NCBI GenBank assembly: GCA_022601345.1
Contig: JAJACU010000014.1
Location: 1 to 63,757 of the forward strand
Source of the DNA: Chlamydiota bacterium
Lineage (GTDB): Bacteria > Chlamydiota > Chlamydiia > Chlamydiales > JAAZZY01
Direction of reading: 5' to 3'
Length of the DNA: 63,757 bases
Positions within the stretch are counted from its first letter, which is position 1; each line of letters starts with the position of its first letter. The translations under genes were made by a program, and so were the position numbers. The notes under the pieces were generated by a model that did no database searches, was not told the origin of the DNA, and saw nothing but the letters and a program-made list of their open reading frames with translations. Below are positions 54,432 to 61,841 of the stretch, piece after piece.

Positions 54432-55822
54432 CTTTTTAACTGATTGAAACCATTTAGGGCTGCAATACGATACCCCTCTGCATAAGTGGGGTAATTGAAT
54501 ACTTGGTCTACAAAAAAGTCAATCTTGCTTCGAAAGCTCATTGCGACTTGACCAATATGAATAACTTCAGTTGCTTGATGCCCAACAATGTGAACCCCTA
54601 AGATTTCTAGGGTGTCAGTATGAAAGATTATTTTGAACATTCCCATTGTGTTTGAACCATAAATTTGGCTTGCTGCGATCTCATAATAATAGGCTCTTCC
54701 AATTTTGTAATTATAGCCCATCTTCTTTACTTCTTCTTCCGTGTAACCACAACATGAGATTTCTGGAATCGTATAAATTCCTAAAGGATAGATATCGGGA
54801 AAGTGATGAGTTTTTTGATTACAGATGCTAAGAGCTGCTAAACGCCCCTGCTCCATACTCGTTGAAGCTAGTGATGCTCCACCAATAACATCACCTACAG
54901 CGTATACCCCTTGAGCTTGAGTTTGATAAAGACTATTAGCATATATGTAACCTCTTGAGTTCAAGGTTATACCTGCATTTTCTATAGCAAGTTCTGAAAC
55001 ATTTGCCTCACGTCCTAGAGCATAGAGTAAAACATCAGCTTTGACAACAGTTTGGTCATCGCATTTAACATAGGCTTGTTTATCTTCGACTCCAATTTCT
55101 TTAAATTTCTTTTGGGCCATAAATTTTAGCCCTATCTCTGAAAGGCCATTTTGAAGGTGTATGCCAATTTCTCTATCAAGCCTTGGAAGCATATGATCTT
55201 TTTTATCAATTACCGTAACCTCAACACCTAAAGCTGCAAAAAAGCTGGCATATTCAGATCCTATTACGCCACCTCCTAAAACAATCATGCTCTTAGGTAA
55301 CTTATCCATTTGAAGCAATGACGAAGAGTCTAAAATATACTTATTATCAAAAGGTACATTTGGAGGGTTGCGAGGAGACGAGCCCGTGGCAATCAAAGCA
55401 AACTCAGTTTTTATTCGATGAGTAATAGTGCCATTAGCGTCTTTTACATCGACTATTTTGGCACTTTCAAATTGTGCATTTCCATAAACAAGTTCAATAT
55501 TATTTTTTTTAAAATGCCTCTCAATAGTTTTGCTCTGAATATCAATAACTGCATTTAACCTAAATATTAGATCTCCTATACTGATATCAGCAAATTTGTA
55601 GTCTTTGCTATAAAAGCTCCTTAAATAGAATTGTGTTAAGTCTAGAATACCGGCTCTTAACGTCTTTGAAGGAATTGTACCTGAATGTAGACAAGCTCCG
55701 CCTAACTGCGATGGTTTTTCTATCACGACAACAGATTTTTTGAGTTTAGATGCTTGAATTGCAGCTTTTTGACCTGCTGGGCCAGAGCCAATCACGACTA
55801 AATCAACTGATATATTTTCCAT
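54428..55822 (-). CDS. sthA: Soluble pyridine nucleotide transhydrogenase (SthA-like)
   Basis: This 464-residue flavoprotein belongs to the pyridine nucleotide-disulfide oxidoreductase family. The FAD motif VIGSGPAGQKAAIQASK starts it. The redox-active CxxxxC of lipoamide dehydrogenase is replaced by CLHSGTIPSK, matching the CTHWGTIPSK of soluble transhydrogenase, so disulfide chemistry is unlikely. The NAD(P) motif VLGGGVIGSEYASFFAALG and YAVGDVIGG follow. It is expected to interconvert NADPH and NADH, balancing NADPH from zwf and gnd. Confidence 0.88.
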   Translation of the reverse strand: MENISVDLVVIGSGPAGQKAAIQASKLKKSVVVIEKPSQLGGACLHSGTIPSKTLRAGILDLTQFYLRSFYSKDYKFADISIGDLIFRLNAVIDIQSKTIERHFKKNNIELVYGNAQFESAKIVDVKDANGTITHRIKTEFALIATGSSPRNPPNVPFDNKYILDSSSLLQMDKLPKSMIVLGGGVIGSEYASFFAALGVEVTVIDKKDHMLPRLDREIGIHLQNGLSEIGLKFMAQKKFKEIGVEDKQAYVKCDDQTVVKADVLLYALGREANVSELAIENAGITLNSRGYIYANSLYQTQAQGVYAVGDVIGGASLASTSMEQGRLAALSICNQKTHHFPDIYPLGIYTIPEISCCGYTEEEVKKMGYNYKIGRAYYYEIAASQIYGSNTMGMFKIIFHTDTLEILGVHIVGHQATEVIHIGQVAMSFRSKIDFFVDQVFNYPTYAEGYRIAALNGFNQLKS

Positions 55823-55895
55823 AACAAGCTTTTATTAAATGGTTTACAGATACAGCATCCCTTCCCTAAACTTCACATTGCCAAGATATTTTTTC

Positions 55896-55924
55896 TTGTG
55901 CAATAAGAATCAAGATGCTAAGAT
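55896..55924 (+). promoter_or_regulatory. Putative rpmB promoter
   Basis: TTGTGC at 55896-55901, a 17-base spacer and TAAGAT at 55919-55924. The leader has AGGAG before the ATG. A small hairpin CAAGAT/ATCTTG overlaps the -10 region. Confidence 0.35.
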
Positions 55925-55954
55925 CTTGCCTTATCATTTTTAGGAGTCCAAATT

Positions 55955-56230
55955 ATGGCGAGAGTTTGTCAAGTTACTGGTAAAAAACCTGTTAGTGGAA
56001 GAAGCTACGTATTCCGCGGAATTGCAAAAAAGAAGAAAGGTATTGGTCTAAATATTACAGGCATTACAAAACGCCGTTTTTTACCCAACCTTATGAAAAA
56101 AAGATTTTGGTTCTCAGAAGAGAAGCGCTTTATTACTTTAAAGCTTACAGCTAAGGCTATGAGAATTATTGATAAAAAAGGTTTGGCTACTGTTGTTCGA
56201 GAAATGAGAGCTAAAGGCCAAAAAATTTAA
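55955..56230 (+). CDS. rpmB: Ribosomal protein L28
   Basis: L28 is a 50S subunit protein. The 91-residue sequence begins [22 protein letters not shown] and has the typical [14 protein letters not shown] and [16 protein letters not shown] segments. AGGAG lies about eight bases before the ATG. In Chlamydia rpmB (CT086) directly follows malQ (CT087); here about 14 kb of other genes lie between them. Confidence 0.97.
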   Translation: MARVCQVTGKKPVSGRSYVFRGIAKKKKGIGLNITGITKRRFLPNLMKKRFWFSEEKRFITLKLTAKAMRIIDKKGLATVVREMRAKGQKI

Positions 56231-56251
56231 TTTCAGTCGACTGCTGAAATT
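56229..56251 (-). terminator. Hairpin at the end of rpmB, terminator-like on the minus strand
   Basis: AATTTCAG (56229-56236) and CTGAAATT (56244-56251) form a perfect 8-bp stem with a 7-base loop. On the minus strand it is followed by AAATTTTTT, so it can end transcription of the RING-like gene. On the plus strand no T-run follows. Confidence 0.55.
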
Positions 56252-56279
56252 ACCCGCTCAATGTGTAAATGGCTTGCTT

Positions 56280-56702
56280 CTAGCAAGCTATTTCTATGCC
56301 TAGAAGACTTCTAACAGAATCTAAAGTGCTAAAAATAAAAGGCTTCACCTCTAGGGCTATTTCTGAAACTCTTTGGGCAGTATAATCAATAACTTGCTCC
56401 AATTTGTCCTCTTTATGGACAACCTCACTCCCCATTTTAACAGCTTTAATGTAATCTCCTAGGCAATACGGGCATTTTTGATGATCTAAATTAGGCCTAC
56501 CATCTTCAAAGTTTACCCATTCTTTAAGACAGGTAAAGTGAACAACTTGACCACAACCTGTTATCAGTATCGAGTCCTCTTCATCCTTCATCTCTTTCAC
56601 TGTGTCTAGACAAAGACACGTCTGATCTTGAGAACAATTCTTTGGAACGGCGCCTAATGAGCTCACACTACAGGTATTTCTTCCCTCTGTTATAGATGTC
56701 AT
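56280..56702 (-). CDS. RING-like zinc finger protein, candidate effector
   Basis: This 140-residue protein has C29-x-C31, then C50-x4-H55-x2-C58, W62, and C77-x2-C80. The ITGCGQVVHFTCLKEW ... KCPYC core closely follows the RING-H2 pattern (CGHxFHxxCLxxW ... CPxC), including the Trp that contacts E2 enzymes in many RINGs. The His expected at residue 52 is Gln, and the first pair is C-x-C rather than C-x2-C, so zinc binding may be modified. A helical tail (residues 90-140) ends in IEIAC. GGAG precedes the ATG. It is divergent from a PLD gene. E3 activity and secretion are inferred. Confidence 0.65.
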   Translation of the reverse strand: MTSITEGRNTCSVSSLGAVPKNCSQDQTCLCLDTVKEMKDEEDSILITGCGQVVHFTCLKEWVNFEDGRPNLDHQKCPYCLGDYIKAVKMGSEVVHKEDKLEQVIDYTAQRVSEIALEVKPFIFSTLDSVRSLLGIEIAC

Positions 56703-56843
56703 AGTTCTCCACTTTTATATTTACTTCACATACACTATTTGATGTTCATTCAAGCAAAGTTGCCAAATTCAACAAAAACCCTGAACAACAAGGGGTTAAG
56801 TTTTAATTATATATTAAAATCATTTTTTTGTAAACAATTTATT

Positions 56844-57812
56844 ATGAATAAGAAACTTGTTATATCTGTCTGTTTATTAGCTATTTACATCTTATTAACC
56901 TTGACAAACAACCCTATTCCCTCCTTAAAATCCCCTTTTCTTTTCTACTGCAACCAAAGCCAAAAAGACTTAAAGAGCTCCCTATTAAAAAGCCTAAAGA
57001 ATGCCCGTGAAGAAATACAAATTAGCGTGTATTCACTCTCTGACCAAGATGTAATTAAGCTGCTAAACAACAAAGCACTAGAGGGAGTGCAGATTAAGCT
57101 TCAGGTAGACAAAAATCAGGTTAAATCACTCCAAAAAAAACTCTCAGAAAAAATAGTATTAACTACGGTTAAACAAAGCGGTCTCATGCACCAAAAAATA
57201 TTTTTAATTGATAACGTGTGCTACTTAGGGTCCTCCAACCTAACTTCTCAGTCTCTTCGAATGCACGACAACCTTATGCTTGGGCTGTATCAGCCTAAAT
57301 TAAATAGTTACTTAAAAAGCTACCTCTTTGAAAAGAAGAAACCGCTTCTAGATTTCCACTCCCAATATTTAGATCTCTACTTACTACCCAATAAAAAGGC
57401 TCTAGATAGAGTTTTAATGAGTCTAAATGGAGCTAAAAAAAACATTCAAATAGCTATGTTTACATTTACTCACCCACAAGTTTTAGAAGCTCTAATTTTG
57501 GCAAAAAAAAGAGGGGTAAGAGTTGAGGTTATTTTTGACTATTTGTCCCATAAAGGAGCTTCTAGGTTTATGGCGCAAAAGCTAAATGAGGCGAAGGTTC
57601 CTATCTTCCACAATAGAGGGTTATCTCTCATGCACCATAAGCTTGCTTTGATCGATAATGAAACCCTAATCACAGGATCAACAAATTGGACTAAAAGTGG
57701 CTTTGAAAAGAATCAAGAAAGCCTAATTATTATTGAAAAGCTTTCTACAAAAGATAGAAAATTCATCCAAAAACTTTGGAGAAATTTGCTTTGGGAATCT
57801 AAAAAAATCTAA
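56844..57812 (+). CDS. Phospholipase D-family protein with N-terminal signal/anchor
   Basis: This 322-residue protein has two HKD motifs: HQKIFLID with LGSSNLTSQS, and HHKLALID with TGSTNWTKSG. The ATG at 56844 gives MNKKLVISVCLLAIYILL, a signal peptide or membrane anchor. The frame is open 105 bases further upstream, but that would place the hydrophobic segment inside. The position just after rpmB matches the PLD gene CT084 of Chlamydia trachomatis. It is a paralogue of the PLD gene at 34-35 kb, which lacks a clear signal peptide. Confidence 0.88.
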   Translation: MNKKLVISVCLLAIYILLTLTNNPIPSLKSPFLFYCNQSQKDLKSSLLKSLKNAREEIQISVYSLSDQDVIKLLNNKALEGVQIKLQVDKNQVKSLQKKLSEKIVLTTVKQSGLMHQKIFLIDNVCYLGSSNLTSQSLRMHDNLMLGLYQPKLNSYLKSYLFEKKKPLLDFHSQYLDLYLLPNKKALDRVLMSLNGAKKNIQIAMFTFTHPQVLEALILAKKRGVRVEVIFDYLSHKGASRFMAQKLNEAKVPIFHNRGLSLMHHKLALIDNETLITGSTNWTKSGFEKNQESLIIIEKLSTKDRKFIQKLWRNLLWESKKI

Positions 57813-57813
57813 A

Positions 57814-58734
57814 CTACAAACTTATTTCAGATGAACGCTCTAAGATTCTTGCGACCTCTTTCATAAGCCCTGTCTTTGGGAAGTTCATATCCACCCATAC
57901 ATGCGGGTGTCTTTCATCTTGAATAAGGTGCATCGTCTTAATGATTGCTTTTTTCACATCCGCTGGCTTTGAAATATCTCCAAGACAAATAACTTTTTCT
58001 GCTTGAGGATATTTGCGGCCTTCAAAGCCTATTACAACTTTAATCGAGCCATCATAAGGCTGCTCTAAGCAGTGAAGCTGCGGCGAAATTGTATAACTTT
58101 TATTAACAAAATCAACTGAAGAAACAACTGGAGGGTTATAGCCAATAACTTTGCATAAATCTTTAAGTAGTAAGCTGCCCTTTCTCAATATTACCCATGA
58201 GGCATCTACATAAGCTAACACAGTGGATGCTACACCCGTACCAACTTCTGAATCACCCTGCATAACAGGAAAGTTTTTTCCAAAAGTCTTTTCAATTTCA
58301 TCAACAGAGGCAAGCTCTTTTTCTCCAGAAGGGTTAGCAGAAGAAATAGCAAGCGGCCCATAATCAGCTATCAAAGAGCGCAAAATGTCATTGTTAGCAA
58401 CTCTAAAGGCAGCTGTTGGAAGGTGCGCACGAATAAAACCCGGAACCATTTCTTCTTTAACAGGAAGTACCAGGGTTAAGGCTCCAGGCCAAAACCGCTG
58501 AGTTATTTTTTCTAAATCAAAAGGAATAAAACTTAGATACTTGGTGACGTCAGAGCTTTTAGCAAGTTGAACAACTAAAGGTTTTTTTGATTTTCTATTT
58601 TTTACACTATAGAGCTTTAAAATGGACTGCTGATTATACATGTCAGCTGCAATTCCATACACGGTATCTGTAGGTACAGCAATGATCTCGCCATGTCTTA
58701 GATGATCTTTTGCCGCAACAATATTTATAATCAT
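57814..58734 (-). CDS. L-threonylcarbamoyladenylate synthase (Sua5/YrdC family)
   Basis: This enzyme makes threonylcarbamoyl-AMP for the t6A37 modification of tRNAs that read ANN codons. The YrdC-like core has IIAVPTDTVYGIAADMYN, KNRKSKKPLVVQLA, FWPGALTLVLPV, FRVANNDILRSLIADYGPLAISSANPSG and GVASTVLAY. At 306 residues it has the extra C-terminal region of Sua5 rather than the short TsaC form. It is convergent with the PLD gene, with a gap of one base. Confidence 0.93.
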   Translation of the reverse strand: MIINIVAAKDHLRHGEIIAVPTDTVYGIAADMYNQQSILKLYSVKNRKSKKPLVVQLAKSSDVTKYLSFIPFDLEKITQRFWPGALTLVLPVKEEMVPGFIRAHLPTAAFRVANNDILRSLIADYGPLAISSANPSGEKELASVDEIEKTFGKNFPVMQGDSEVGTGVASTVLAYVDASWVILRKGSLLLKDLCKVIGYNPPVVSSVDFVNKSYTISPQLHCLEQPYDGSIKVVIGFEGRKYPQAEKVICLGDISKPADVKKAIIKTMHLIQDERHPHVWVDMNFPKTGLMKEVARILERSSEISL

Positions 58735-58890
58735 ATTTGAAACTCATGTTTGACTCAATTTTCTCTTAAATTAAAGCTTTTAGCAAGTCAAATATTTTAA
58801 ATAAACCCTTGCTTTATTCTTAAAACTTAAATGAGACTTGATCTGATCAACGCTCTTTACTCTAAATATTTTTTCTTTTATGCTTAAACT

Positions 58891-58920
58891 TTGACTGACA
58901 GTGCTCTAAGAAACTACATT
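58891..58920 (+). promoter_or_regulatory. Putative promoter of the MFS gene
   Basis: TTGACT at 58891-58896, an 18-base spacer and TACATT at 58915-58920. The leader would be about 55 bases. AAGGAG occurs at about 58947 but is too far from the ATG to serve it. Confidence 0.45.
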
Positions 58921-58980
58921 TGAAGTAATGAAATCTCAAAAGTTTTAAGGAGTATTATAAAGCTCTAACCTAGAATCAAT

Positions 58981-60222
58981 ATGACAGAGTACCGTGAACA
59001 AAAAAAACAATTTACAGTTATATTAATTGTTGTCTTTTTGGGCTTCTTAGGCATTTCTATGCCCTATTTGATTTTTCCTTCGCTTTTTTTAAATCCTGAA
59101 TATTCCTTTCTCCCAATAGGTTGGGATAAATCAAGCCAAGTGATTTTTTTAGGAATGACCTTAGCAGCATACCCTTTTGGGCAATTTATAGGATCTCCAA
59201 TACTTGGAGCCCTATCAGATGAGTATGGCAGAAAAACTTTGATAACCTGGACCTTAATTTTCTCAGCTATAGCCAGTGTCCTTTCAGGAGTAGCTATTAC
59301 AATGCATCAGCTTTGGCTACTAATTCTTTCTAGATTCATAGCAGGTCTAATGGAAGGAAATGTCGCAATTGCTAGAGCGATGTGCGCTGACCTAAAAAAG
59401 ATTTCCAAACACAAGACCTTTGGAAGAATAAATGCAGCCTCATCCATTGCATATTTAGTTGGGCCGTTACTTGGCGCTCTAATAACAAATAAGAATATTT
59501 TTTCAAAGTTGACAACCTCTACGCCATTTTACTTTATTTCTATACTTTTTGTTTTTTTATCTGCACTTGCTTTTTTCATACTAAAAAAATCACCTACAAG
59601 CATGCTTGCTCAAAGGCGAACTTTATGGCAACACCTTAACCTTGTTAAAAGATTGCAAAATCTCTTTTCAAACAAATATTTAAAAACGCTTTTGATTACA
59701 TCCACATGTTTTACGCTAGCTGTTGATATCTTTTATCAGTTTAGCCCTATTTACCTCACAGAAAAATGGATGACTAGCCCTTCACAGCTTATTCTTTATA
59801 ATGGTTCAGCGTGTATTGGGCTTGTTATTGGAAATGGCTGGTTTCCTGTTTTCATATCCACACGTTTTTCTACTTGGAGAGGTATTTGGTATTCAATGGG
59901 CAGTTACTCGATCGTGTTGTTGCTTATAATCTCATTCAACTCTAGTTCATTAATGGTTCTGTTGTTTGCTCTTGCAGGAATTACCATAGGCGTTGTTGTG
60001 ACCTTGATAACTGTCAAAATTTCGGATTCCACAACAAACGATATACAAGGAGAAGTTATGGGAACACAGCTTTCATTAAGAGTTCTAGGAGATGGGATCA
60101 TTTGCCTCATAGGAGCTGCACTAATGATTATTTCATCAAAAATCATTCTAATTACAGCCTCAATGTTAGTAATTGCCACTTTAACTTATAGCTTAAAAAG
60201 AAGAGTTCTAAAGACGAACTAA
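58981..60222 (+). CDS. Major facilitator superfamily transporter
   Basis: This 413-residue protein has 12 predicted membrane segments. MFS motif A is seen as GALSDEYGRKTLITW after the second segment, and GFLGISMPYLIF and FIAGLMEGNVAIARAMCAD resemble TetA-type efflux carriers. The substrate is unknown; drug or metabolite efflux is the usual role of this subgroup. The start has no good Shine-Dalgarno. Confidence 0.88.
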   Translation: MTEYREQKKQFTVILIVVFLGFLGISMPYLIFPSLFLNPEYSFLPIGWDKSSQVIFLGMTLAAYPFGQFIGSPILGALSDEYGRKTLITWTLIFSAIASVLSGVAITMHQLWLLILSRFIAGLMEGNVAIARAMCADLKKISKHKTFGRINAASSIAYLVGPLLGALITNKNIFSKLTTSTPFYFISILFVFLSALAFFILKKSPTSMLAQRRTLWQHLNLVKRLQNLFSNKYLKTLLITSTCFTLAVDIFYQFSPIYLTEKWMTSPSQLILYNGSACIGLVIGNGWFPVFISTRFSTWRGIWYSMGSYSIVLLLIISFNSSSLMVLLFALAGITIGVVVTLITVKISDSTTNDIQGEVMGTQLSLRVLGDGIICLIGAALMIISSKIILITASMLVIATLTYSLKRRVLKTN

Positions 60223-60330
60223 ATTGCTTCATTATTTAGCAGTAGCATTCTTGTTGTAAGTCTAGTAATTATATTTTCAACAAACAAAGAAACGTGTTAA
60301 AAGGGATCCTTTACAACTCCAAAATAAACT

Positions 60331-60915
60331 ATGTCACTATTTACTCTTATTCTATCTCTAGTGCTCATTATAGACCCTCTAGGAAACATTCCAATCTTTG
60401 CAAGTATCTTGAGTCCTTATTCTCAAAAAGATCAGCATAAAATTATTTTAAGAGAGCTTTTAATTTCTTTAGGAATTTTAGTTGGCTTTCAGTTTTTGGG
60501 AGAGCTTCTTTTAATTTGGTTAGATTTGTGCGTTCCAGCAATTCAAATTGCAGGCGGAATTATTCTATTTTTAATCGCCTTAGGTATGATTTTTCCGACA
60601 ATTACTACTACAACTTTTATTGAAAAAAACGGTGACTCTCCATTTATTGTCCCCCTGTCTGTTCCTCTTATTGCCGGCCCGTCAATTCTAGCAGCAATAA
60701 TGGCCTATAGTCGACAAATCAACAGCGATTTTAAAATGGTCCTTGCAATAATTATCGCTTGGGCAGTTAGCGGATCTATTTTAATTTTCACGCCAGTGAT
60801 TAAAAAAGTGATGAAGGATAGAGCTCTCACCGCTTGCACACGACTAATGGGCCTTGTTTTAACCTTTATTTCTATTGAAATGCTTCTTAAGGGGTTTAAA
60901 TCATTTATCTATTAA
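60331..60915 (+). CDS. MarC family (UPF0056) membrane protein
   Basis: This 194-residue protein has six hydrophobic segments. LVLIIDPLGNIPIFASIL at the N-terminus and VPLSVPLIAGPSILAAIM are MarC-family signatures, with internal duplication (DPLGN and AGPS). The function of the family is uncertain. The position next to map matches CT852-CT851 of Chlamydia trachomatis as I recall it. Confidence 0.92.
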   Translation: MSLFTLILSLVLIIDPLGNIPIFASILSPYSQKDQHKIILRELLISLGILVGFQFLGELLLIWLDLCVPAIQIAGGIILFLIALGMIFPTITTTTFIEKNGDSPFIVPLSVPLIAGPSILAAIMAYSRQINSDFKMVLAIIIAWAVSGSILIFTPVIKKVMKDRALTACTRLMGLVLTFISIEMLLKGFKSFIY

Positions 60916-60944
60916 TTGTACAAAACGCCCATTGGTGCTACTAT
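60916..60944 (+). promoter_or_regulatory. Putative map promoter
   Basis: TTGTAC at 60916-60921, a 17-base spacer and TACTAT at 60939-60944, starting at the end of the MarC gene. The leader of about 25 bases has no clear Shine-Dalgarno. Confidence 0.45.
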
Positions 60945-60974
60945 TTAAACTTATAAAAATAAAATTAAAGCCTT

Positions 60975-61841
60975 ATGTACGGAAGAAATGACCCTTGCTG
61001 GTGTGGAAGCAAAAAGAAATGGAAAAAATGCCACTACCCTAAGGCTCCTCCCCTTAGTACAAACCAGCTAGCAACAGAATACTACAAGAAGTATCAAATA
61101 AGATTAAAAACTCCCGAAGAGATTACAAAGATACGAGCAGCATGTAAGCTTACTAAATCAATTTTGAATAAAACTTGCGCTATGGCAAAAGCAGGTGTGA
61201 CTACAAAAGAATTAGATGACTATGCAAACAAGCTGATGATCGAGGCAGGCGGAATTCCTGCAACTCTAAATTACGGCAACCCTCCCTACCCTGCAAGTTC
61301 GTGTATTTCATTAAATGAAGTTATTTGTCATGGAATACCCAGCGAACGTAAATTTATTGAAGGCGATATTGCAAACATCGATATTTCAGTTATCTTAGAT
61401 GGATGCTTTGGTGACTGCAGCGCAATGGTAGTTATTGGGGAAACAACAAAAGAGCGCCAACTCGTTGTAGATGTGGCCTACGAATCCTTAATGAAATCCA
61501 TTTCTATTTTAAAACCTGGAGTACTCTTGTCTCAAATTGGAGATGTCATTACAGACTATGCGACGTCAAAAGGTTGCTCTGTAGTGTATCAATTTGTAGG
61601 TCACGGCGTAGGACTTGCATTCCATGAGCCTCCTCAGGTCCTTCACTCCCGAAATAATATCCACATACCCCTCACAGCAGGAATGACTTTCACTATTGAG
61701 CCTATGATTAATGCTGGAAAGCCTGAGGGAACCATCCAAGATGATGGATGGACAGCTCTGACAGTAGATGGCAAAGCAAGTGCTCAGTGGGAACATACCA
61801 TCCTAATTACAGAAGATGGGCATGAAATTCTAACAAGCTAA
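60975..61841 (+). CDS. map: Methionine aminopeptidase with N-terminal SEC-C motif
   Basis: Map removes the N-terminal Met of new proteins. The N-terminus RNDPCWCGSKKKWKKCH is a SEC-C zinc motif (C8, C10, C19, H20), an extension known in chlamydial Map. The metalloprotease core has NIDISVILDGCFGDCSAM (two Asp ligands), GHGVGLAFHEPP (His), FTIEPM (Glu) and QWEHTILIT (Glu). Length is 288 residues. Its stop is shared (CTAA) with the convergent coiled-coil gene. Confidence 0.97.
   Translation: MYGRNDPCWCGSKKKWKKCHYPKAPPLSTNQLATEYYKKYQIRLKTPEEITKIRAACKLTKSILNKTCAMAKAGVTTKELDDYANKLMIEAGGIPATLNYGNPPYPASSCISLNEVICHGIPSERKFIEGDIANIDISVILDGCFGDCSAMVVIGETTKERQLVVDVAYESLMKSISILKPGVLLSQIGDVITDYATSKGCSVVYQFVGHGVGLAFHEPPQVLHSRNNIHIPLTAGMTFTIEPMINAGKPEGTIQDDGWTALTVDGKASAQWEHTILITEDGHEILTS

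Noticed and set aside
56272-56288. GCTTGC/GCAAGC hairpin as a terminator
   Set aside because: It overlaps the stop of the RING-like gene and is not followed by a T-run on either strand; the hairpin at 56229-56251 is a better candidate.
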